A stretch of 64,000 nt of DNA, from contig BCIM01000002.1 of the NCBI GenBank assembly GCA_039545315.1, positions 1,329,369 through 1,393,368 of the forward strand, given 5' to 3'. A program made the position numbers and the translations under genes. Positions 37,257 through 56,937 of this stretch are shown one piece after another. Source of the DNA: Kondoa malvinella. Lineage: Eukaryota; Basidiomycota; Agaricostilbomycetes; Agaricostilbales; Kondoaceae. Positions within the stretch are counted from its first letter, which is position 1. Each line of letters begins with the position of its first letter. The notes below the pieces were generated by a model. The model was given only the letters and a program-made list of their open reading frames with translations. It was not told the origin of the DNA and did no database searches.

Positions 37257-40200
37257 TCAGTCGACAAAAATGGTCAGACTTGGCGTGCTGGATTGCACGC
37301 TTGGTTTGGCGCCTTCGAAAGCGAGAAGAATGTCTTCGTCCGAAGAGATGGATATCTTGTCACCTTCTTCGTCTTCATACCGCAACTTGATGTTGTGCTC
37401 GTTCAAGCCGACATTCGGATCGTTGCGAGTCTTCTTGAGCACTTTGTCGACTAGCTCAACATAGGTAATGCTGTTGAGGACGACAATGACATATGAATCA
37501 GTCCCAACTTTCAGCTTGACGCGCATTGCTACTGGATCGCCGTTCGGTAACAATCTGCCGCTGAGGTATGGAAGTTGAGCAGCAGAAGGCATGCCAGCCG
37601 GTGAAGTCGCGTTGGTGTAATATGATTGAGGTTGGGAAGCCATGGAATCGCCTGATGAGCGATGACTGCCTATGCTGGATTGACTGATGCGCCGTCGGTC
37701 TTCGTCTACTGTCGATGCAGATGCGGAAGAATGAATGGTTGCTGATGACAAGTTGCCCTTCGACCGGGTCAAAATATTAAGCGGCGGTACGCCTGGTACG
37801 CTGGCGTTGACGCCTTGCGGTAACTATAGAGCATGTCAGATTCACCCCTCAGCGCAGAAACAATGTGCTGACCTGATATACATGAGGACTACTAGCTGAA
37901 CGATTGCGAAGAGTAGGAGGTTGCTGCGGAGGTTGAGAGGTATTGCAAAGCGGTAAGCTTGCTTGGCTGGCATTGCGTAACAGATTCTGCCGGTGATCGT
38001 CGAGTTGAAACTCTTCTTGCGGTCCTGGAGTACTTGTTCGCCCAAAGCCTGCTGAGCCCCATTCATGCGATTGTTTGTGCTTGAGCATTCGACTGCTGGT
38101 GGAAGAGCGTAGACCGCTTTGAGATTGGCCAGAAGAGCCATCAGAAGTATTTGATGACATGGACGCCCCTCTTGGTAGCGACGGTAAGGCTGATGACGGT
38201 GTTTGCGAGCGCCAATTGTGTATAGCTGAATTTGAGTCGTCTGTTCCCGCTCTCGGTCTAGAAAGCGATTCTCGAGATGTAGCTGGGAGCGATTGAGTGC
38301 CAGCACCTCTTCGATGGCTGGAAGGTGTCGCCCGTCCGTTTGATGCATCGTGATCACCGTATATAGAAGCACCATCATATGCTGAGTCGTGCCGCGCGTG
38401 CGGCGGCATTGATGTATGGCCGGCAAGGTAGCTCTCATGCGCTGCAGAAGGGAAGAAAAGAGGCGTGCCGAGTTCCGAAAGCGGCGTGTTTGGAAACTGG
38501 CTGTGAGGACTTTGCGATGCGGCGGACCTTCGTACAGAAGCGTTCGATGCCATTGATTGCCCTCTTGGTCGGTTCCGAGCGATAGTCATGGCGGATTCGA
38601 TGCCCTTCTTCCATTGACCTTGCTGTTCATCGCTGCGGCATTTCAAGCTGAAGTGTTCGTGACCAGGTTCTCCAGTCCAGGTGACTTTCAGCAGATAGGA
38701 ACCGTCTGTAAAGCAGGTCAGACCAACTGCACAACGTCGGCTGAAGACTGCTTACTGTTCCCTTGCATTGGCTCAGCTCTCTGCACGTTGTTGGTAAATA
38801 TTCGACCTTTGAGCTGAAGCGGACCAGACTTTTTTGCAGCTGGTTTTCGAAGCATTGAATTGCTCTTGCTGTTCTTTTTGTTGGGCTGACCAACATCTTT
38901 GCAGCAAAGTATGATGCGCTCGAAAAGGTAGACATGATATTCGCGCTCGCTGTCGTTCTTGATGACGTTGAAGGTGTCTTCCAGCATGAGGTTGCCGAAC
39001 GAGGTGATCTCGTGCTGTTTCCAATCCTCAACTCGATTCTTGAGCTCAACAACGGCCAGCTCATTCTCTTTCCGCCTCTTGGCTTCGTTGACTCTATTGG
39101 TAACGCGCTGGATGGAGGCCAAACCTTCTTGAAGTTCGGCTAGGTAAGGACTGCTTTGGTCAGTGCTCTTGACAAGTTGCTGTACGGCACAATCGAATTT
39201 CAGCTGAGCACAGCAACAGGCATTTGTGCGCGTACCTGCATAAGTAGAGGGTATTTCATGAGTCGGTGAATGGGTTTGATTAAAAAGGTAGGTAGTTCGT
39301 AATTTGGCTCGATGACATGTTCGAGTTTCTGCGAAGGTTCTCAGCTAACCTCAAGCATACGAGGGACGAGACATACTCTCAAGTCTTCGTGGTACTCCAG
39401 AAGTAGATCTGTGACCAACGCAAAGTTGACACAATATGGTTCGTAAACAGCAAATGCATCCTCCTGTCGGCCATTCACTTGTTATGAGCTAGATCGAGCG
39501 GCAGCCACTGACAAGCACTGACCATCGAGATGAAAAGATGCCCAAAGCGCTGAGATTCCGGTGGCTGCACAGCGTGAGCCTCCACGCCGATCAGAAACCG
39601 TCGCTGGAAGTCGACCAAGCCATCGAGGTTAAGGAAGATTGCATGACTTGTATCCTGTGATATGATGTTGCTATCCCGCAGCTGGTTCTTGTATGCCTGT
39701 ATGAACGAGGTCTCAGACACGCAATGGAGGGAAACTCGTCCACTAACTTGCAGAATTTCCAAATCCTGTACATGCTTCCGCTCTGTTTCCAATATCTCCC
39801 TCACTACCTGGCCTCTCATATCCAGCTTTTGTGATCCCACTGATGTATTTTGCCCCGAATCCATCGGTGGTAGAAGCGAGCCTCTTGATTCTAGTAAATT
39901 GAGTAGCCGCAGCACACAGTCCACCACCTATTGCGAAGTACTGCTTAGCTGATGACAAACAGCTTGCAGATTCCAATGTACCTGTACGGTACCGGTTGTA
40001 TCCTGATCATAGAGCTGGCGAATGATGAACATTTCCGAGTCATCCCAATGCAGCTCCCTCTTTGCCGCCATGATGAATTGAGCTGTACCTTTCTTGCAGG
40101 CGGATATATTTGATCGATTCGCCTCTTTATTGACATCCAACTGACAGTCGAGTCCAAGCGCGTTGAACAGATAGCACAATGACGCTCCGAGTCTTAGTGT

Positions 40201-40551
40201 TCTACATACAGCGCTGACAGGGTCGTTGGGCAATGGGCCGGATGCTTCTTCCTCTTCGGTCTGTCGATGCGCAAAGGGCGCGTCTGGATCGAGGAAAAGT
40301 TCTGGGAAACCTTGAACACGAGCATAGAGTTGCTGTACTGTAAGGCACTTTTGATATAGCGAATTTGAAGCTTGGCCAGCTCTATTGAGGGCAGACGCAG
40401 AGGGCACGGGTGTATTATCGATAGGAGTATTAAGCGTTGTTGAAGACGACGCGGCTGTCATGTTATGAGTGCTGATGGACAGCGCAGCAGAAGGCAAACG
40501 GTCAAGAGAAGGCTTTGAATTCCTGTTGCGCATCGAGAGGGTCGCAGCCAT
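37257..40551 (-). CDS. CDC24: Cdc24/Scd1-type Rho GEF for Cdc42
   Basis: Activates Cdc42 at sites of polarised growth. I use the first ATG in frame, 40551 (MAATLSMRNRNSKPS). Domain order is canonical. The CDC24-calponin-like region has LTVQQLYARVQGFPELF and GASLCYLFNALGLDCQLDV. The DH domain has VREILETERKHVQDLEILQ, EPYCVNFALVTDLL and PTFLIKPIHRLMKYPLLMQ. The PH domain has WKQHEITSFGNLMLEDTF, YHVYLFERIILCCKDV and HFSLKCRSDEQQGQWKKGIE. A Ser-rich linker of ~300 residues follows. The C-terminal PB1 domain has MRVKLKVGTDSYVIVVLNSI and IKLRYEDEEGDKISISSDED, the OPCA motif. About ten introns, including one that splits the DH domain at VQVVDCVL. All domains appear intact. Confidence 0.95.
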
Positions 40552-41475
40552 ATTTGCAATATTGACCGCGTTCACTTGACTGCTCCGCTCTTGTCAAATC
40601 AAACAGTCGCCAGGGCCGTATACGCGCGTCTAACTTCTAGCAGGCCTTGCAGAGGAAGCTCGGCGAAAATCCAGAGACAAAGAAATTTCCGCTATTGTTT
40701 TGTTCAAGGTCGCGTTGCAGTACAGGCAGAGTCCAGCTTTGCTTTGTCGTAAAGGGGCCGTTACCGAGAGGAGAGCGCTGGGCCAAGGCAGGTGACAGTC
40801 CGGTATCAATGCGAATGGTTTGCGAAGGAGATGGAAGTCGCGCTACTTGAATCCGTGCGTCCGCACAGATGGTGAATTTCGTTGACCTAGTCTAGGCGCT
40901 TTCTAGCATACACAACGTACACTACAGCCCTACTGATAACCTTATAAACAATTACGAGCCGTCAGATTAAGTTGGCACCGCGATCGCGTGCAGTGCTGTG
41001 TCCAGACCGCTTTCTCTTTTGTAACTGCAAAAGGCTAATAAAGCCAGAGCCCAACAGCCTTGCTCTGGTAAGCTTGGCTAGATCCATGCGTCCATACTAT
41101 GGAGCGCGTGGGATTTGAGAGCACAAGACTTGAACAGAACGTAGCTTCTGCCGGGCGGACCGTTCATTCATTATTCGTCGCACACGTAGCGTAGTGTGAA
41201 TGAATGAGATGCGAATAAGAGCAAGATAACAGAGGAAGACGAGCAATAGTCCCAGCTTTACGAAGGCAGACTCCGACAGCATGTGCTACCTGGATTAACC
41301 GGTATAGAACACCAGAGAAGGCAAAGAAGAGGAGCACCAATGGAGGAGAAGACGAGGGAGGGCGTGAATGTGCGGCGAGATACATAAAATTGTCCTTTTA
41401 CAGCAGGTTGCTTTCAAGACCAGCTTTACTTGCCCTGTTTCAAATTCAGCTTGAATCTGTCATCTTGGAACGGAC
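40552..41475. other. Intergenic, CDC24 promoter / phosphatase 3' region
   Basis: A 924-base gap between two minus-strand genes. Open frames on both strands are short and carry no motif. It should contain the CDC24 promoter and leader and the phosphatase terminator. Confidence 0.4.
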
Positions 41476-44367
41476 TCACCTGCGATTCGGCTCAAACGTC
41501 TCTTGAGTGAATGCTCGCCGATTCTGCACCCAGTTGCCGGCCGTATTCTTGAACTCCTTCTCCTGGCCAGAATCGGCCCACTCGAATCGCTCATCCGACG
41601 CAGACCGATCACTCGGCAGCATGGGTGGGAGGGACTCTCTGACACGGTTTGCTGGTCGACCCATGCCTGAAGGCGCTGACAATCCAGGAAGAGCTGTCTG
41701 GGGTGATTCGTCATCGTCGTATTTAATCGGTGATACCGACATGCCATAAGGTGATGAGACTGGCCGTGTGTTCGGCGCAGAAGATGCAGGTTGAGATGTA
41801 TTCAAGGAATTTGATGCTTTATGGCCGAGCTCCTTCTCCTCGTAACGCATCAGGCTCGATACGAAACCGATGCTGTCAATGAGAGTCAGAAGCAAATCCA
41901 ACAGTTGAGATGCGAAGCGTACTTGGGCGATATACCTTTCCGCCGCTCCGCTACGTGTGCATAAGCTCGCTTGAAAGACCAATGATATCTGTAAAGACTT
42001 TGTCAGAACAGTCCGAGGATGAGACTGTTGACTCACCGATGGATCAGATAGGCCATTGCAATCGTCACACTTCTGCTCTTGCCCGCTTGGCAATGAAGGT
42101 AGACAGGTCTAGACTTGAGACCCGCGTCATCTAAAACGGCATCAGCTCCGTCCGACCGCTTCAAATACCAAAACAAACCTAAGAGAGTACACGCTTCTTC
42201 TATCCTCTTCTGCACACCAGTTTCTTCCACGAAATCCCGCATCGGTATCTTGGTGACCTTTTCAAAGCGTTGATCCATCTTCAACTCCGGCCGTTCTTTC
42301 ACTTCAAGAGCCATATTCAAGACTCGCTTCACGCCTACTTCCTCCAACTCCCTAACATGCTCTTCTGTAGCTGGTTCAGGCCCAAGATAGAGGAAATTAG
42401 GTATTATACAAGAAACGACAAATTCGTGCGGGTCGACTATCTCTCCTTGATTATCGCTAGCGGACGTAAGGTCGTTTGAGCTGCGCGGTCGTTGTGTCTG
42501 TAGACCGAAGTTTGCTTGTGAGGGAGAACGAGATTGCATATGAGCAAGCTCTTGTATAGATAAGCTGCCGTTTGAAGTACTTGGTCGAAGAGTATGACTC
42601 GGTCGTGATAGATTGAGGGGCTGAGGTGATTTGGGCGCCAGTCGAGGAGTCGATACGCCAGCGGAAGCAGGCGAGTGTCCAGCTGCGGCAACAGTGTCGA
42701 GGGGTTTCAGACGTGAGCGTTTGCTTTTACCGTCTGATGAAGTATCTGAAGAAGCTGAAGGAGAAGGTAGGTGGAGAGTGGGAGGTTGTATGCTTTGACT
42801 TCGCATTGGGGGTAATATATGAAGCCCAGCTGTGTCCGAAGAGGTTTCTTGATTATTCGACAGCTCTTCACCATATTCTAGCCAGTGATTAGACGCCGGT
42901 AGCTTGACTAGATCCGAAAAGCGGCCATTCAAGTAGCACAACGAGCCTTTGCCTTCAAAATCGTCCAGAATAGTTTCCAAGACGGAAACCAAGATGGAAC
43001 CGACAGAGCTCGCATCTGATGGCGGTAAGGAGTCAATCACGAACATGTCTACGTCGTTCAGCGCATGCGATATCGTCTTTTCGGCAGTGAGGGATGTGTC
43101 TTCTGTCGGCGGAGGCGCTTTGGTGATGTCTCGAAACGTGTCTTTGCCCTGTTCCGTTGTAATGAAGCTTTCCAAAGAGAAGTTGGCCACCTTGCCTCTC
43201 TTGAACCTCTTCATCAGCAAAGACGGGAAATTACAATTTCTGCACCGAAGCAAATGATCAGGACTTGGGGCTAATTGATCAGTTCTTGAAGACATACATT
43301 GAACCAATCAGTCGGCCTTTGTTGATGAAATCCGGCAAAGGTCTGACATCCACAATAAGAGGTTTCCGCGACTCGCCCTTCTTGGCCTTTTCCACATGTT
43401 GCGAGAGTACATCAAACAGCTCTGGTGGTTCCAACGAAACGGCCTTCCTCTTTTTCTCGCTGACTCCTGATGCACTACCTCCAGCACTTGAACCAGATGT
43501 TTTGCGGACGAGTTGTGGTAAAGTCAGACTGGCGGTAGTTGAGCGAGATACTGATCTTGAATGTTTGCGAGTGAGAGAAGGAGCTTTACTGATCGATCCG
43601 GAGCGGGAGAAAGTTCTTTGACTACTGATGGAAGAGCTACGGTTGACTTTGGGCGAACCGAATGACAAAGGTGATTTGGGCACGTCGTCGATTGTGGATT
43701 TACTGGAGCTGGCCTCTTCATCAATCAGGTAAGGGAGAATAGGTGAAGTTGAGCTACTCGAGAAGCGGGCTGAAGAACGGCGTGAGGAAGGGTTGGGCGA
43801 AGCAATCGTCTTGCTACGGGTAGGCGTCCGAGTCTTGTGTTGCTTTGTCCAATCTTCTATGGATGACGATAGAGAAATGTCAGAGCTTCTTGAACTGCTC
43901 GACTCTTGAAAAGGTCGACCTAGAGTTGCATGATCTTTCGCTTCTACCCATTCACTGTCTTGTTTCGCCTTCAAAAGCAAGTCGAGGGGATCTGAAGCAG
44001 ATCTCGCAGTGGTATGGTACGTCTGAGCGGAAGATGAAGGCCTTTGCGAAGCACTCAGCAAAGTTGGCGTCTGTGCCTCGTCTTCTTCGGGTCGGTCTGC
44101 ACGAGAGGTGTAGCGAGACTTGGCTTTGGGAGTTGATATTCCCAAATGAGAGCTCGAGGATTCAGACTTGGATCTGTAGCTTGACGAATCAACAGAGTTT
44201 GACGCGCCAGACTGCCCGACTTTGGCTTCGAAGGGCAAAGCTTCGTCGCCTGCGCTGTTGTTGGACGAGGTCTCGCTGAGCATGCTAGAAATGGACAGTC
44301 TGTTGGCCAGTTTCTTGAGATCAAAGTCAGGCTCTCCTTCTGAGAACGAGTCTTCGCCTGAAGCCAT
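41476..44367 (-). CDS. Rhodanese-like plus dual-specificity phosphatase (MAPK-phosphatase-like)
   Basis: Start at 44367 (MASGEDSFSEGEPDF). The N-terminal ~330 residues are Ser-rich. A rhodanese-like domain follows: KPLIVDVRPLPDFINKGRLI, then after an intron GSINCNFPSLLMKRFKRG, as in MAPK-phosphatase docking domains. A 120-residue disordered insert leads to the phosphatase domain: IIPNFLYLGPEPATEEHV, VKRVLNMALEVKER and KIPMRDFVEETGVQKRIEEA. The P-loop is YLHCQAGKSRSVTIAMAYLI, with catalytic Cys and Arg present. After two introns come HWSFKRAYAHVAERRKGISP and NIGFVSSLMRYEEKELG. The last frame ends at AGG-TGA, which overlaps a GTGAGT donor, so a short extra C-terminal exon is possible. By architecture it resembles Msg5-type MAPK phosphatases; the target kinase is unknown. 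Confidence 0.85.
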
Positions 44368-45259
44368 ATCTTGGATATCAAGGTTGAAGGGGGTTATATA
44401 TCGAATGGGAGGTTATATACGAAAGCGTGCGGCCACGACTATTGCCTGCTTATCGCATAGCGCGATCGTCGTACAGGAAGCATAGAGCGCGTCAATTTGG
44501 CAAGTCCCTAGTGTCATGCAAAGCCTCGGACCCTGCTCGCATGCATTCGACAGGGCTCCGATGACTGTGACAGCCTTCTTCGTCTACAACATAGCCATCC
44601 GACCGGGTCATCACACCGGGGCTATCTGGTCAAGTGGAAGTTGCTGGGCGGGTTTCTTTTGCCCACTCGCCCTCTCGTGGTGTATACCCCTTGCTCGCCT
44701 TGTATTCCCAGCCGATCCTGTCCACTCTCCAGGATCCACCTTTGAACTTCTCGGTGGTACAAGTTTGACTCGACTTTGAAAATTTGTTTCATCAGTCATC
44801 GAGGCCTTGATTGGCTCTCTTTCTCTTTGTAATTCGCAACATCGGTCGTCCAATATCCATTGGTTGGATCCCTGAAGCGAAAGGTCAAGTCGATTGTGAG
44901 TGTCAATTGTCATGGCAAAATTTCATTAGGCTGATGTTGCAACACCCAGGCTTGAGCTTTCCACCTGGCTCTTTGCTGTTATTGCGGCAGGGCATTGCAC
45001 CTTCAGCAGGTATGTCGTGCTGTCACTCGAAACCAAGAAGTCGACTCATGCAGTTTTTGATAGCCCGTCCTTAGTGACAGGGAAGCAAGTGGTGACAAAG
45101 CTGGGGCATGATCATTCCTCCTCGTAAGCTCTAGAAACTACAACGACCTTAGCCACACAACCAAAACCCAAGGGCATTGCAGACATTCAGCCTCGACTTA
45201 GGCCTGTGATCGATCCAAGCGACTCTATTCATCTGATTTTCCCTCCTCGAGCTGGCAAA
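44368..45259. promoter_or_regulatory. Divergent intergenic region, phosphatase / Btz-like gene
   Basis: An 892-base region between divergent starts. A frame of 87 codons near 44811-45074 (+) shows no recognisable family and may be chance or a leader exon. The region just upstream of 44368 has repeated GGTTATATA-type words. Confidence 0.35.
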
Positions 45260-47654
45260 ATGTCGTTCCTCAATCTGCCTCATCATCGCCCAGCTGCTCT
45301 CGTTCGCCTACCACCACGAGGCGGTCAGATTGCCACAGCCTCGACAGACGATGAAAAGACTTCTGAACAATCTTCCTCTGCTGGCGCCAACATGACTTCC
45401 TCTGTGTCTACCCTGGCTTCTCGAGCAACTACTGCGGATACAGCCGACACTGAAGTCTCGCTTGGACCTAAAGCTGATGAAAGCTCGGCCGATGACAAGA
45501 GGAAAAAGAAGGCTGCTGCTGTCAAAGAAAAGCGCAAGCGACGCAAGGCCAAAGCAGCTGCTGAAAAGGCCGCTAGCAAAAGTACGACAGAACATGCCGA
45601 AGTATCTGATGAGGATGATGTAGAAGAGGATGAACCGCATGCTCAACCTGACGCTCGTTCCAAGGAGCCCACGACTGTTCTTTCCCAACAGAACGAGTCT
45701 GCGCCAATGCCAACAGCGTCTACTTCAAAGACTCCAGCAGCATCAACAGATTGGGCAGACATGACTACGGAAGACGAGACTGCAGAAGCTCAAATCCTCA
45801 CAATTCCTACTGGTCCTCGCGCTCAGCTCAATCGCTTTCCCTCTGATCCATCCATTGCACCTCGACTCGGCAAATTCTGGGGTCATGATGAAAGAGCTCA
45901 AGATAGGAAAGGCAAACAACCTTCAGTCCAATCACCTCTTTCGCCTGGCTTTTCCTTGTCCCGTCGTAACTCAGCATCAACCGATGCGATGGACCGCGCT
46001 GCGTCGCCTGCTTTGTCATCTGGAAGCGGTTGGCAGAAAGTCTGCAGAGGCGGCAAACGAAATGCATTTGGCATGCCTACCAATTCGACGTCGTCTCATC
46101 AGCGCTATCAAGAACCACCATGGAAGCATGATCGATTCGAAGATGAATCTGCGAATCGACCAAAGGTTTCGCTTGGCGGTTATTCACATGATGCACCAAG
46201 AATGGAAGATCCTCACGCTGTATGTGCCTCTTGAATAGACAGCAGGCCTGTTCTGATTTACATTACAGCAGCGTATCTCGCCCTTTGCTTCGCGAGCACC
46301 TGAACCTCCCTGGACAGCTCGCTCACCAGTTCCGTATCTGTTCAACGAACCCGGCTCGCGCACAGTCATCGACGATGCAACAGGAAAGCGTAAAATCACA
46401 CTACGCATCTCTCTACAACCTGTTCCAGCTCTTCTTGAACCGGGTAGCAAAAAGATGGCTAGACAGCGCGCGAATGTCATTGAGCTCTCTTGCTTCTTGC
46501 ACTTTGATGAAGAGTGGCCTCGACCAGGAGCGTTACCTGCACCGGAAGACATTGTGTACATCGTCAAATTACAAGCAAACTCAACGGGTGTCAAGATTTT
46601 GACACCGGCTGCAGAAGCTAAGAGGCAGCAAAGGCAGGCAGAGGTTGAAGCAGAGGCACAACGTGCGGAAGAAGAGAAGGCTGTGCTGGCAGAAGCGAAG
46701 CGCGTGCAAGATGAGCAGATGGCTCAAGAGAGAGCTAGGGAGAGAGCTAAGGTCGAGAGGCAATTGGCAGAAGAGGAAAGCCAACGCCAAGCGCAGTCTA
46801 CCCGTGGCATCTTGTACAGCGCTGCCCCAACTCCTGAAGCTTCTGAACAAGCTTCCCGACCTCAGTCTGTCCAGCAAGAACACAATGCGCCTCGTCACTA
46901 CAGCCCCTCTATCGGACAAGAGCAGATGCAAGGCTCGGCACCTCTGCCTTACTCTCCTCATGACCAGCCTCATCAGCAGGTCTATGGAGCACCACCACCT
47001 CTGCCTTTCGTCGGGCAAGATGGTCATCCTTACATTATGGATTCAGCGACAGGCCATGTACAACCTTTCCACGGCGGCTTCTATGGTGCACCTCCACCGC
47101 ACATGGCCATGCATCAGCATCCATCATCTACTGGCTATTTCTACGATCCAGCAATGGTAGCTCCTTCACCTAGCCAAAGTCCTCCTCTTTCCACCCACAC
47201 GCCCGCTTTCTTTGCGCCACCGAAGAGCCATCGCCTCGAGATCAGAGCACCGCTTGCTGAAGACAATGAGAAGCGAAACGCACTCAAGAAGCAGCATCGC
47301 TCCTACCTTTCTTCATCTTCCCGCCAATCTCCCTTATCTCACAGTACTTCATCCCAACCATTGCATCATCATGAATCAGAAAACACTCACCTATTTAATC
47401 AGCACCAACAACAGCATCTAGTACATTCCAACGTTGATGAACAGTACATCCCCGGCTCTTATTTCGACAGTTCGGGCGTCATGCATTTCCTTCCACCCAA
47501 TTACAACTACTACTCACAACCTCAACCTGTCTTCTTCCCTCCGCCTCCCCAGTATGCGGCTGATCCAGCTATTCTCTTTATGGGCAACGAGATGCAACAG
47601 CATCAACCTCAACAAGAACAGCAAACGCCGCAGCAAGAGACGAGTGCAGCTTAA
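45260..47654 (+). CDS. Barentsz/CASC3-like (Btz-type) protein
   Basis: Tentatively an exon-junction-complex or mRNA-fate protein. Start at 45260 (MSFLNLPHHRPAALVRLPP). The first 200 residues have a Lys/Arg/Ala-rich helix (RKKKAAAVKEKRKRRKAKAA) and an acidic patch. Two Btz-like blocks follow: APRLGKFWGHDERAQDRKGK and EPPWKHDRFEDES. In Barentsz the pattern 'G.F..HD.R' followed by 'W.HD.F' contacts eIF4A3. After one intron (GTATGT...TTACAG) a conserved-looking stretch reads PVPYLFNEPGSRTVIDDATG and ITLRISLQPVPALLEPGS. Then comes a coiled-coil rich in Glu/Arg/Ala (about 46615-46795). The C-terminal ~280 residues are Pro/Gln/His-rich. Length ~780 aa. Function rests on the two short Btz-like motifs. 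Confidence 0.55.
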
Positions 47655-47843
47655 ATGGTTGATTCTGTACTAGGACCCAAATGAAATTCGAATGTCAAAG
47701 TAGCAATTGAGCAGAGAGCGTCCTTGACTTTTACATCTGTGACATGCCGATAATCTGGCGCGTCGTTTCTTCGCGTCGGCCAGTATGCACCACGTCAAGA
47801 CAGCTTGATACCCGTTTCTTATACACTGCAACAGCCAGCGAGC

Positions 47844-56467
<8,624 letters not shown>

Positions 56468-56937
56468 TAAGGTCCTCCTGCTTTCAGGTTGACTCAAGCT
56501 GATTTAGCGCTTTACTTCAGCTTCTAGAGCTTGCTGGCGCCGTAGAGTTGCGACAGGTGAAGAAAGCTGCTGTTCGCACATCGCTCGAATTCGGGCGAGA
56601 GATATGAACGGTAAAGATGCAATTCTCATTGTATTTATTTGAAGAGGTCAAAAGCAGGAGAAGATGCTTGCTGTGGAGGTCAGGACGATTTGGAACGAGA
56701 TGTATGCAAACAGCCCAGTGCGCCTGTCTACAGACTGTGCAGATAACCGAGACCGCTTGGGTCAACTATCGACTAGACTTCTTCAACAATTCATGAAATT
56801 CGCTGACAGATGAGCAAATTCAACATGATGGTGATATTGCACACGTAGTTGATAATGGCCATATTACTGAATGCGCGCGCCCACGGCTTTACTGATACCT
56901 AGTCTAATTCCGATGACGATTCCCTTCGCAAAGCCAC
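56468..56937. other. Convergent intergenic region, ATR / ARMT1
   Basis: A 470-base gap between two 3' ends. On the + strand, about 56514-56608 is open in one frame and reads LQLLELAGAVELRQVKKAAV, which looks helical and exon-like but has no recognised gene to belong to. Nothing else was seen. Confidence 0.35.

Noticed and set aside
44811..45074. 87-codon + frame between phosphatase and Btz-like genes
   Set aside because: No recognisable motif and no consistent splice connection to the downstream gene. Treated as intergenic.
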